Below the pieces are notes generated by a model. The model was not told where the DNA came from. It saw only the letters and a list, made by a program, of their open reading frames with translations, and searched no databases. Below are positions 7,696 through 14,356 of a DNA stretch of 14,356 nt, in pieces. Each line of letters begins with the position of its first letter. Position 1 is the stretch's first letter. The position numbers were made by a program, and so were the translations under genes. The stretch comes from Candidatus Neomicrothrix sp. UBA4542. Its GTDB lineage: Bacteria; Actinomycetota; Acidimicrobiia; Acidimicrobiales; Poriferisodalaceae. The stretch is from the NCBI GenBank assembly GCA_002388005.1, contig DGLO01000025.1, forward strand, positions 12,109 to 26,464, in the 5' to 3' direction.

Positions 7696-7812
7696 TAGGA
7701 TTTGCTCTCGGTAGACAATACGGGGTGACGGTGACAGAGCTCTCACCGGGCACGGCGCTCAAGGCTACACGGCCCGCTTGCAGGAACCATCTCCGTTAGC
7801 TATTTCCGGCGC

Positions 7813-7827
7813 CGCTTGGTTGAAGCG
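7813..7827 (-). promoter_or_regulatory. Small hairpin just after the methyltransferase stop, in the rpsA upstream region
   Basis: CGCTT (7813-7817) and AAGCG (7823-7827) form a 5-bp stem with a 5-nt loop immediately downstream of the TAG at 7828-7830. It is not followed by a U-run, so it is at best a weak transcript-end or processing structure. The 130-bp stretch up to the rpsA start may hold an rpsA promoter, but no convincing -35/-10 pair was seen. Confidence 0.25.
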
Positions 7828-8610
7828 CTAGGGGCGGCGAGCTAAGAGCACTAGCTCCGGGTGGTCCGCAACCAATGATTCTGCCTTCCAGTCTTCGCCA
7901 GAGTGGACACTTCGGATCTGCAAAGGTTCAAGTCCTGCCATCTCTGCCATCATCCAAAGCTCGCGGGGCGTGAAACAGGTTGTCCACAGCTCGGTAGCGA
8001 GAGCCCGCCCTGCGGGATTTCGAACCTCTGTGTGTTCGTGACGGGTCGCCGTCATTAGGTCAAACTCATTCGAGTTTTCTATATTTTCGAGATTCGCGAC
8101 GAGGAAGTAGGCAGAAAACGCTGCCACGAGGAGCCGGCGACCGCTCCTCAGCGCTTGCCCCATACCCGAGAGGATGCGTTGATCCGCCGCCAAGTTGGGG
8201 GCATCCTCCAACGCCGGACCGCCCTGTAGCCCAAAGGCACCTTCACACAATGAAAACGCACCGTCGAATTCATTTGAGAATTCAAGCTGCCGGGCATCGA
8301 CGCGATCGAAAGTAGCTAAATCCGTCAAACCTTCCTCAGCCGCCGACTCGGCGGCCAATTCGAGGAAACGTTGGGAAATGTCGATGCCGTGACACCTGAT
8401 CCCTCGTCGAGCCAACTCAACAGAGTGCCGACCAGGGCCACAGCCGACATCTAGAACACGGTCACCCGGATGCAGGCCCAGTTGAGAGATGATGTGATCG
8501 ACTTCCTCATTTGTGGTTTTGGTGAATGAATAACGAAGGTACGTCTCGTTTAGGTGGTCAGCAATACTCTCGAACCAGTGATTCGTTGAGCCGTCCCCCC
8601 CTTTCGGCAT
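7828..8610 (-). CDS. Class I SAM-dependent methyltransferase, substrate unknown
   Basis: This 260-residue Rossmann-fold methyltransferase has SAM motif I RVLDVGCGPGRHS (51-63) and an acidic residue after beta-2 (GIDIS, Asp77) for the ribose hydroxyls. A region around residues 105-130 (DARQLEF, CEGAFG) lies where motif II/III is expected. The C-terminal half has an FTPRELWMMAEMAGLEPLQI block typical of ubiquinone/biotin-pathway-like methyltransferases, but the substrate is not deducible. It begins 11 bp after the polA stop, and the in-frame TGA just upstream makes ATG 8610 the first possible start. There is no strong ribosome binding site, which suggests coupling to polA translation. A run of seven G (minus strand, 8595-8601) falls in codons 3 to 6. 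Confidence 0.88.
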   Translation of the reverse strand: MPKGGDGSTNHWFESIADHLNETYLRYSFTKTTNEEVDHIISQLGLHPGDRVLDVGCGPGRHSVELARRGIRCHGIDISQRFLELAAESAAEEGLTDLATFDRVDARQLEFSNEFDGAFSLCEGAFGLQGGPALEDAPNLAADQRILSGMGQALRSGRRLLVAAFSAYFLVANLENIENSNEFDLMTATRHEHTEVRNPAGRALATELWTTCFTPRELWMMAEMAGLEPLQIRSVHSGEDWKAESLVADHPELVLLARRP

Positions 8611-8621
8611 CGCGCTTCAAA

Positions 8622-11294
8622 TCAACTTTTTGCTTGAGCCCAGGTTGGTCCCAGCGCGACATTCACTTCGAGTGGCACTCGTAGCTGTGCAGCTTCACTC
8701 ATGGTCAGAACAGTCATCTCCTGAATTTCCTTACTTTCTTCGGGATGAACTTCGAGAATGACCTCGTCGTGCACCTGTAGTACCAGTGAACTCTGAGCAC
8801 CCAATGCGGCCAGGGCACGGTCAATTTCGACAAGCGCAATCTTGAAGATATCTGCAGCCAATCCTTGGATCGGTGCATTCATCGCCTGACGCTCCGCTGC
8901 TTGTCGAACCCTATAGTTCGGTGAATTCAAATCAGGGATCGGTCGACGTCGACCAAAAAGAGTTTCCGTGTAACCAGTCTCTCTAGTTTTCTCAACAATC
9001 TCATCCATGAAGGACCTCACCGAAGGAAACGCCGAGAAATAGGCTGCGAGAATCTCAGACGCCTCGTTCGTGGGGATTCCTAAACGCTGACCTAGGCCAT
9101 ACGCCTCCATTCCATAGGCGAGTCCGTAGCTCACCATCTTCGCTTTGGACCGCTGTTCGGTGTTGACATCTTCGGGTTTCACTCCGAACACCGAAGCAGC
9201 GGTTGCGTTATGTATGTCCTGACCTGATTCAAAGGCATGAACAAGCCCGGGATCTCCAGCAAGGTGCGCAATAACTCGCAGTTCGATCTGGTTGTAATCC
9301 GCAACTAGCAACTCATAACCGTCTCGGGGAACAAACGCTTTCCGAAATTCCCTACCCAAAGCGGTGCGAACAGGGATGTTATGAAGATTTGGGTCCTCAG
9401 AACTCAGTCGCCCCGTGCGCGCAACGGTTTGATTGAAAGTCGCTCTGATTCTTCCGTCGCCGTCAACAACATCAAGTAATCCCTGACCGTATGTCGATCG
9501 CAACTTTTCAACCTCGCGGTACCCCAGAAGCAGTTCGACGATCTCGTGCTGATCGCGGATCTTTTCAAGAGACGCTGCATCGGTTGAGTACCCGGTCTTG
9601 GTTTTCTTTTGGGGAGTAAGACTTAACTCATCGAATAACACTTCGCGAAGTTGTTTGGTGGAGTTCACGTTGAACTCATGTCCAGCGAGTTCGTGAATAC
9701 CTGCTTCTAATCGACTTACTTCTGCCACCAAGTGGTCGCGCATCCGAGTTAATTCAGCCGCGTCTACCCCCACTCCAACGTCTTCCATTCGCGAGAGCAC
9801 GGAAATCAGCGGCCGTTCTACCTCATCGTAAAGCCAGAACATCGACCGCTCTTTCAGTATTTCCAGGAGCACTGGTACCAACCGGTTCACCGCCAAGGCG
9901 TCACGGGCTACATCGAGTAGCAGGTCATTCGAACCGCCGTCGAGATTCAACTGGCCGGCGTTTACCGAGTCGTCGCGGGCTAACTCGCTTCGGCAGTATT
10001 TGCGCAACAGGTCGTCAAGCACATATCGGCCGCCACTTGGATCGATGAGATAAGCGACGATTGCCGTGTCTGCCCTCAATCCTTCAGCGTTGAGTCCAAG
10101 TCGCCGGAGGCCGCGACCGAATTCTTTGGCGTGATGGGTGTCGAAGCCAATCCCTTCAGGGGACGCTACTTTCTCCAGAGCATTAAGTACGGCCGGGTCT
10201 TTGAGGACGGCTTCCTCCACCACTAGCACTTCACCTGCTTCGGCGTTGAGAACTACCGAAAGGGCGGACAGCGAACCGTCAAGATCGGTGCTCCAACCGA
10301 GCGAAAGTGGTTCCCTTTTTTTGATTAAGGAATCTAAACGAGACACGAATTCCGTTGGCGAAGCCGCTTGTATCAATTCGGCCTCTATAACTCCACCATC
10401 GGACTCTAGAGTCGGGAGCAAGTCACCCAGGATTTCGCTTAAGCGTTCGTAGAGAGAGTTGAACTCCAAAAGCTCGAAAAGGTGCTGCACCTTCCCCACA
10501 TCAACTTCGCCCCATGCCACTGATCGAACATCGAGATCAATTGGGACGTCAGTTCTGAGCACCATCGCGTCAAGGTTTCGTCTTGCGCGATCTTCGAATT
10601 CCACAAGGTTTTGCCGCAACTTGGGTGTTTGGTCATCGGCGTGTTCAAAGATTCCGTCTAATCCTCCGTATGCGTTGATGAGCTTGGCCGCAGTCTTCTC
10701 TCCTACCCCTGGAACTCCTGGAAGATTGTCCGATGGATCCCCACGAAGTGCCGCGTATTGGGGGTACAACTCTGACGAAACTCCCGTCCGGTCGACAATC
10801 CCAGCTTCGTCGTATAGTGCGTAGTCGCTGACCCCTCTGCGGTTGTACAGCACTTTGATATAGGGATCTCGGACCATTTGATAGATGTCACGGTCGCCCG
10901 TGACGATGATCGCTTCATCTCCCAAATCAGCGACTTGAGTGGCAAGCGTTGCCAAAAGATCGTCGGCCTCAAATCCGACAACATCAACGGTAGGCACCTT
11001 GAGAGCTTCTAGAACCTCTCGCACCAACCCGAATTGTTGAACCAGCAAATCAGGGGTCGGCTCTCGTTGGGCCTTATATTCTGGGAGCATCTCATGTCGA
11101 AAGGTGGGTTCGGGGCGATCGAAAGCGACGACAACCCCTTCGGGCTGCTGGTCTCTCACTAGATTCAAAAGCATCGAGGTAAAACCGAAGACAGCATTCG
11201 TGACTTGTCCCGACGCAGTGGCCATATCGGTGGGCAATGCAAAAAAGGCCCGATATGTCAGGGAATTGCCGTCAAGTAGGAGAACTTTCGCCAC
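8622..11294 (-). CDS. polA: DNA polymerase I
   Basis: Pol I fills gaps and removes RNA primers in repair and lagging-strand synthesis. The 890 residues form three domains. The 5'-3' nuclease (1 to about 290) has Asp8 (LLLDGNS), AFDRP, FEADDLLAT and TGDRDIYQ. The 3'-5' exonuclease-like domain (about 305-490) has lost the DxE of the first exonuclease motif (GWSTDLDG instead), so it is probably inactive for proofreading, as in other actinobacterial Pol I enzymes. The polymerase domain has motif A DYNQIELRVIA (Asp666), O-helix KAKMVSYGLAYG (Lys719, Tyr723) and motif C VHDE (His842, Asp843, Glu844). Tyr723 occupies the E. coli Phe762 position. The start is GTG with AGGG 8 nt upstream. The gene is 70 bp downstream of the ANTAR regulator and 11 bp upstream of a methyltransferase gene. 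Confidence 0.97.
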   Translation of the reverse strand: MAKVLLLDGNSLTYRAFFALPTDMATASGQVTNAVFGFTSMLLNLVRDQQPEGVVVAFDRPEPTFRHEMLPEYKAQREPTPDLLVQQFGLVREVLEALKVPTVDVVGFEADDLLATLATQVADLGDEAIIVTGDRDIYQMVRDPYIKVLYNRRGVSDYALYDEAGIVDRTGVSSELYPQYAALRGDPSDNLPGVPGVGEKTAAKLINAYGGLDGIFEHADDQTPKLRQNLVEFEDRARRNLDAMVLRTDVPIDLDVRSVAWGEVDVGKVQHLFELLEFNSLYERLSEILGDLLPTLESDGGVIEAELIQAASPTEFVSRLDSLIKKREPLSLGWSTDLDGSLSALSVVLNAEAGEVLVVEEAVLKDPAVLNALEKVASPEGIGFDTHHAKEFGRGLRRLGLNAEGLRADTAIVAYLIDPSGGRYVLDDLLRKYCRSELARDDSVNAGQLNLDGGSNDLLLDVARDALAVNRLVPVLLEILKERSMFWLYDEVERPLISVLSRMEDVGVGVDAAELTRMRDHLVAEVSRLEAGIHELAGHEFNVNSTKQLREVLFDELSLTPQKKTKTGYSTDAASLEKIRDQHEIVELLLGYREVEKLRSTYGQGLLDVVDGDGRIRATFNQTVARTGRLSSEDPNLHNIPVRTALGREFRKAFVPRDGYELLVADYNQIELRVIAHLAGDPGLVHAFESGQDIHNATAASVFGVKPEDVNTEQRSKAKMVSYGLAYGMEAYGLGQRLGIPTNEASEILAAYFSAFPSVRSFMDEIVEKTRETGYTETLFGRRRPIPDLNSPNYRVRQAAERQAMNAPIQGLAADIFKIALVEIDRALAALGAQSSLVLQVHDEVILEVHPEESKEIQEMTVLTMSEAAQLRVPLEVNVALGPTWAQAKS

Positions 11295-11308
11295 GTTGGC
11301 AACCCTAG

Positions 11309-11360
11309 GCCCCGAATGGGTCTCTATGGACGACCCACTTCCCGTGATGAGACCTGGGGC
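11309..11360 (-). promoter_or_regulatory. Candidate alternative-folding leader RNA between the PdtaR-like gene and polA
   Basis: On the minus-strand RNA, GCCCC (11360-11356) pairs with GGGGC (11313-11309) and GGUCUC (11354-11349) with GAGACC (11324-11319), giving an 11-bp interrupted stem over a 24-nt loop. The same downstream segment can instead pair with GUGGGUC (11338-11332) as an 8-bp hairpin (11315-11322 with 11332-11339, one G-U). The two folds exclude each other. The long fold ends just before the AGGG that serves as the polA ribosome binding site. There is no U-run. Base pairing is read from the sequence; a regulatory role is inferred. Confidence 0.4.
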
Positions 11361-11364
11361 TACC

Positions 11365-11940
11365 TCAAGGCTCTAAGAGTCCACCAATGATCTTGTTTGC
11401 CACGTCAAGCATTGTTGATCGCTTGCTCATAGCCGTCTTTTGGATGAATTCAAACGCTTCTTGTTCCGATATTCCATGATCGTCCATGAGGCGACCTTTA
11501 GCGCGATCCACCGCTTTTCGTGCTTCCAATTGATCCTGCAACTCCTGCACAGTGGCATCAAGCTGTCGCATCTCTTCGAACCGACCCATTGCAACCTCGA
11601 TCGCCGAGACGAGTTCCTCGCGTTGAAATGGTTTAACGAGATATGAAAGGACCCCAGCGTCGCGGGCTTGCTCAATCAAATGCCGCTGACTGAATGCTGT
11701 GAGGATGACCACCGCAGCTTGCCTCTTGCTCGAAACTTCGCTCGCTGCAGCCAAACCGTCCATGCCAGGCATCTTGATGTCGAAAATGCACAAGTCTGGT
11801 GAGTGTTCCTCTACTAACTCAACTGCTTCATCGCCACGACCGGTTTCGGCGACGACCTCATAACCTTCGTCTTCAAGCATCTCGCGAAGATCGAGCCGAA
11901 TAATGGCTTCATCCTCCGCAATAACTACTCGCTGTGACAA
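11365..11940 (-). CDS. pdtaR: ANTAR-domain response regulator (PdtaR family)
   Basis: This two-component regulator acts on RNA: phosphorylation promotes ANTAR-domain binding to paired stem-loops, which prevents transcription termination. The 191-residue product has a receiver domain (1 to about 120) with Glu9-Asp10, the phosphoacceptor Asp54 (FDIKMPG), Thr81 (ILTAFS) and Lys103 (LVKPF). A helical linker (about 118-140) leads into a C-terminal ANTAR domain (about 140-190; AVDRAKGRLMDDHGISEQEAF). Length, architecture and position upstream of polA match mycobacterial PdtaR, whose partner is the histidine kinase PdtaS; that kinase is not in this window. TTG at 11940 is the only sensible start: an in-frame TAA lies 18 nt upstream and AGGGAA precedes it by 4 nt. 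Confidence 0.93.
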   Translation of the reverse strand: MSQRVVIAEDEAIIRLDLREMLEDEGYEVVAETGRGDEAVELVEEHSPDLCIFDIKMPGMDGLAAASEVSSKRQAAVVILTAFSQRHLIEQARDAGVLSYLVKPFQREELVSAIEVAMGRFEEMRQLDATVQELQDQLEARKAVDRAKGRLMDDHGISEQEAFEFIQKTAMSKRSTMLDVANKIIGGLLEP

Positions 11941-11962
11941 CAGATTCCCTATCGGTTATGGG

Positions 11963-11976
11963 CACTACCTCTAGTG
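11963..11976 (-). promoter_or_regulatory. Short hairpin upstream of the ANTAR regulator gene
   Basis: Minus-strand RNA CACUA-GAGG-UAGUG forms a perfect 5-bp stem with a 4-nt loop, 22-36 nt before the TTG start. Flanking UCGGU and ACCGA could form a second outer 5-bp stem. ANTAR proteins recognise short hairpin pairs, so self-recognition is conceivable, but the loop does not clearly match the known consensus. Confidence 0.25.
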
Positions 11977-12036
11977 GTGAGGCATACAACTCTACCGAAC
12001 GGAGCACTGATCTCTGTTTTTTGGACACGGCGCTAG

Positions 12037-12330
12037 TTAACGCGAAGACCCGCTCATTTGGTCAAGTAAGGCGTCTTGTCGGCATTCGAGCTCGCCCAGC
12101 CGTGCCGCTAACTGGCTTCGCTCTTGACCTATGACTTCGACGTGTCTGGCTGCTCGCTGGTGAGTTCTTTCCGATATGGGAGTTTCCGAAACTAATGATT
12201 GAAGTCGGGCCGTGTCTGCCTCATCAGAAAGGTGCGCCCATTGCTCGTCGAGAAGGACCAACTCTGTCCGTAAGGCAACAATCTGCTGGCTGGTTCTTCG
12301 CAACTGGCGTTCTATGGTCTTGCTTGACAT
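12037..12330 (-). CDS. Small coiled-coil protein of unknown function
   Basis: The 97-residue protein is almost entirely predicted helix. Two heptad-like stretches, about 5-40 (RQLRRTSQQIVALRTELVLL) and about 58-92 (with RSQLAARLGELECRQDALL), are joined by a Ser/Thr/Pro-containing turn (SLVSETPISERTH). There is no signal peptide, membrane segment or catalytic motif, and one cysteine near residue 83. I do not recognise a named family. An in-frame TAG five codons upstream makes ATG 12330 the first start; no good ribosome binding site is seen. The gene fills its interval cleanly between the O-methyltransferase (51 bp) and the ANTAR regulator (96 bp) on the same strand. Together with its amphipathic composition, this argues that it is real. 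The arrangement suggests a helical hairpin that may dimerise. Confidence 0.75.
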   Translation of the reverse strand: MSSKTIERQLRRTSQQIVALRTELVLLDEQWAHLSDEADTARLQSLVSETPISERTHQRAARHVEVIGQERSQLAARLGELECRQDALLDQMSGSSR

Positions 12331-12381
12331 GGGGTCGAAAATCTAGCCGCTAAAGGCGCAATTTCCTATTTCAAGTGGCAA

Positions 12382-13377
12382 TTAGGGCTTGTGGCCGACA
12401 CATCGGGCCAGTATTCCGGGCACGAAGTCGATGACTTCAACATCTGAGAATCCCGCTGTCGTGAAATAGTTTTCACACTCAGAGCGAGTATGTGCACGGC
12501 CTTCGCTACCGCAGATCAGTTCGTTCATCCCCCACATGGCTGCGTCTATCGGGCCTTTTCGATCATCGTTCAGCATTTCTCCGATCAAATGCATTTCCCC
12601 ACCAGGTTCCAATGCTCGAAATGCTCTTGCTACAACGTCGGAGACGACCTCGCCATCGTAGATCGGTAGGTTGCTCGCCATCACAATGACGTCCACCGGA
12701 GAAGGGAACTCTCCGGTCGTAAAATCCGCCCCGACTGTTTTGACGCGGTCTTCTACTCCAGCATCTGCAATATATTCCTGAGTAGCCACCACCACCGGAG
12801 GCAGGTCGAGCACTGTGGCCCGCAATTCCTTGAAGTTTTCGACTGCTGTGATGCTGTAGGCACCGGACCCGCCGCCCAAATCAAGCAGATGTCGACGGCT
12901 GCTCAAATCGACAGTTTTGACAAACCTCCGCGCCGCGCCAAATCCGATGCTTGAAGTAGCTCGGTGATATTTGCGTGCTGAGTCCACAGTTAGCTCTTGA
13001 TACATTCCGAGTTTGCTTGACTCAGGTTCCCGCATCTTTTGAGTCATTTCGAACCATCCCTCTACGTCGGGACGGGTGAACATCATCCACGCACCGGCGT
13101 AGCGGGCCTTACCTTCAACTAGGTAGGTCTCGACGTCTGGACTGTTAACTAGATGGTCGCCTTCCCAGTCGAGTAGTTCGAGACTGAGCGCACACGACAC
13201 CAAACGGTCGACGTCAACGGGGCGAAGTCCAGTCGCTTCAACAAGAGATGTCTCACTATTTAGACCACCGCTAACATGAGTAAAAAGGCTGACATCAAGT
13301 GCCGCATACAGCACTGCAGACGCAGTGTACGCCCGAGCCATTTTTTGTAATCGAGTGGTATCTACTCGCTTATCCAT
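12382..13377 (-). CDS. Two-domain O-methyltransferase-like protein (acetylserotonin/COMT-type fold)
   Basis: The 331-residue protein has an N-terminal winged-helix dimerisation domain (about 8-85; AVLYAALDVSLFTHV, then DRLVSCALSLELLDWEGDHLV) and a C-terminal Rossmann methyltransferase domain. SAM motif I is LLDLGGGSGAYS (164-175), Asp191 (VLDLP) follows beta-2, and ALEPGG (255-260) is the usual post-motif. The segment where plant-type O-methyltransferases carry their catalytic His-Asp-Trp reads NLPIYDGE (236-243), so the general-base His is missing. The frame is open to 13479, but that start would overlap the upstream dehydrogenase by 71 bp and add 34 residues unlike the family. ATG 13377 (or GTG 13380), 31 bp after that gene, fits better. 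The substrate is unknown, and co-transcription with the dehydrogenase is likely. Confidence 0.88.
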   Translation of the reverse strand: MDKRVDTTRLQKMARAYTASAVLYAALDVSLFTHVSGGLNSETSLVEATGLRPVDVDRLVSCALSLELLDWEGDHLVNSPDVETYLVEGKARYAGAWMMFTRPDVEGWFEMTQKMREPESSKLGMYQELTVDSARKYHRATSSIGFGAARRFVKTVDLSSRRHLLDLGGGSGAYSITAVENFKELRATVLDLPPVVVATQEYIADAGVEDRVKTVGADFTTGEFPSPVDVIVMASNLPIYDGEVVSDVVARAFRALEPGGEMHLIGEMLNDDRKGPIDAAMWGMNELICGSEGRAHTRSECENYFTTAGFSDVEVIDFVPGILARCVGHKP

Positions 13378-13408
13378 CACGTTCCAATCGGTAATAGTTG
13401 TCAGTCTC

Positions 13409-14272
13409 TCAGGAATCCTCGACGCGAAAATAATCAGGTTTTCCCAATGCCCAATATTCGCCCCACACTTGTTCACCACCTGCGACGTGGAAAACCTCCC
13501 CAGTTACATAGGAGGCAGTTGTAGGTGAACCCAGAAACGCTACGGCTTGTGCTACATCTTGAACATCGCCAAGGCGCCTTTGAGGATTGTGATCGAACGA
13601 AGGTCGCGCTTCGGGTGGGTAGTTCACTAGTCCTGGGCTGCGTACTACTCCAACTGCGATGGTATTCACCCGGATGTCATGAGGGGCCCACTCGACGCTA
13701 AGTGACGCGGCTAAGCCAGCAGCCCCGGCTCGCGCGGCAGCCGTATGAGGTATTCCGACTGATGCGCGACCAGTAATGGTCCCGATGTTTACGATCGATC
13801 CCGGCTGGGACTTATCAATCCAGGCTCGGGCCGCTTCCTGCATAACAAACCAAGGTCCATACAAGTTGGTCTCGACCACAGCAGCCCAACCCTTGGGCGA
13901 AATCTGCATTGCGGGCGCCGCGAACTGCCCTCCAGCGTTGTTAACAACTAGGTCCAAGCCGTCGAATTGATCCCAGGCTGTGGCGATCAGCTTGGTTACC
14001 TCTTCAGGGTTGCGGATGGTCATTGGGATTGAGCAGACATCAATCCCGTGTTCACCTAGCGATTTTTCAAGGTCGCGAAGTTTCGTTTCGTCTCGACCAC
14101 ACGTGATGATGCGAGCCCCAAGCCTGCCCAACAGCATGCAGATTGCTCTGCCGATTCCACCAGATCCTCCGGTAACGAGAGCGACGCTCCCGTCATATAG
14201 ATCACTTCGAAGGCCGTGTTCTAGAACGGCCAACTCGTCGTCAGTCCAAGATACGTAGGGGTCAACGCTCAT
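13409..14272 (-). CDS. PECR/DECR-like short-chain dehydrogenase (probable enoyl-CoA reductase type)
   Basis: From ATG 14272 the protein has 287 residues (GTG 14278 would add two; an in-frame TAG lies just beyond). It is an SDR with TGGSGGIG (34-41), Arg60 after beta-2 (TCGRD), which favours NADPH, and NNAGGQF (111-117). The YxxxK pair is replaced by HTAAARAG (His176, Arg181). This resembles the HSGAARAG of peroxisomal trans-2-enoyl-CoA reductase, as does the preceding ISPKGWAAVVETNL segment. I therefore infer an NADPH-dependent reductase acting on an acyl-CoA, or a related bacterial enzyme of the citronellol dehydrogenase type. The exact substrate is not known. No strong ribosome binding site is visible. 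It precedes the O-methyltransferase and lies 61 bp downstream of a tRNA on the same strand. Confidence 0.88.
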   Translation of the reverse strand: MSVDPYVSWTDDELAVLEHGLRSDLYDGSVALVTGGSGGIGRAICMLLGRLGARIITCGRDETKLRDLEKSLGEHGIDVCSIPMTIRNPEEVTKLIATAWDQFDGLDLVVNNAGGQFAAPAMQISPKGWAAVVETNLYGPWFVMQEAARAWIDKSQPGSIVNIGTITGRASVGIPHTAAARAGAAGLAASLSVEWAPHDIRVNTIAVGVVRSPGLVNYPPEARPSFDHNPQRRLGDVQDVAQAVAFLGSPTTASYVTGEVFHVAGGEQVWGEYWALGKPDYFRVEDS

Positions 14273-14292
14273 AGCCACAAGCTAGAGCGAAA

Positions 14293-14302
14293 CATCGCGA
14301 TG
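14293..14302. repeat. 10-bp palindrome between the tRNA and the PECR-like gene
   Basis: CATCGCGATG is a perfect palindrome. It is enclosed by GAGCG (14285-14289) and CGCTC (14304-14308), giving a nested inverted repeat in the 61-bp spacer. It could be an operator or part of the tRNA transcript end. There is no U-run. Confidence 0.25.
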
Positions 14303-14333
14303 GCGCTCAAGTTGCCGAAACAGCGTTCTTTCG

Positions 14334-14356
14334 TGCCCGGAGCGGGATTTGAACCC
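14334..14356 (-). tRNA. 3' end of a tRNA gene, cut by the window edge, identity unknown
   Basis: Reading the minus strand from the edge gives the end of a T-arm (GGG, loop TTCAAAT, CCCGC), then a 7-nt acceptor strand TCCGGGC and discriminator A (14334). This is the conserved geometry of a tRNA 3' end; the expected 5' acceptor strand would be GCCCGGA. CCA is not encoded (CGA follows). The anticodon is outside the window, so the amino acid cannot be stated. Confidence 0.85.

Noticed and set aside
7696..7746. Longer S1 N-terminus starting at GTG 7746
   Set aside because: The extra 17 residues are Pro/Arg-rich and unlike actinobacterial S1 N-termini. GTG 7695 gives a more normal length, though the longer start cannot be fully excluded.
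13378..13479. Longer N-terminus of the O-methyltransferase starting at 13479
   Set aside because: It would overlap the upstream dehydrogenase gene by 71 bp and add 34 residues not expected in the family. ATG 13377 is better placed.

Overview
This window is ordinary chromosomal housekeeping sequence from an actinobacterium (Actinomycetota). Several features point to this. The first gene is a mycothiol-dependent formaldehyde dehydrogenase (mscR), and mycothiol is an actinobacterial thiol. There is an ANTAR-type response regulator of the PdtaR family. The order pdtaR - polA - rpsA - coaE - uvrB matches the order I know from Mycobacterium. The S1 protein carries the actinobacterial tail, and Pol I has a Tyr in its O-helix. 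GC content looks moderate (near half to mid-fifties by eye), and the methyltransferase and small coiled-coil gene interleaved with the core genes recall Acidimicrobiia. That class-level placement is an inference only.

Layout from right to left along the minus strand: the 3' end of a tRNA enters at the right edge (14334-14356). Next come a PECR-like short-chain dehydrogenase and a two-domain O-methyltransferase-like protein 31 bp apart, then a 97-residue coiled-coil protein of unknown function, the PdtaR-like regulator, polA, a class I methyltransferase, rpsA and coaE. All are on the minus strand with short gaps, so most could share transcripts. A plus-strand block (3399-5609) interrupts the run with an extremely acidic zinc-ribbon protein, a classical SDR and an EamA-type transporter. 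The minus strand resumes with uvrB and then mscR, which is cut by the left edge about a dozen residues before its expected end.

The core genes cover DNA repair and replication (uvrB, polA), translation (rpsA), CoA synthesis (coaE) and signal-dependent RNA antitermination (pdtaR). uvrB and mscR are consecutive, so nucleotide excision repair sits beside formaldehyde detoxification. The accessory genes (two SDRs, two methyltransferases, one transporter) have recognisable folds but no assignable substrates.

I found no mobile element, CRISPR array, prophage or defence island, and no stretch over 300 bases lacks a gene. The best candidates for something undescribed are a pair of mutually exclusive RNA foldings in the 70-bp gap between the antiterminator gene and polA, and the acidic zinc-ribbon protein divergent from uvrB.
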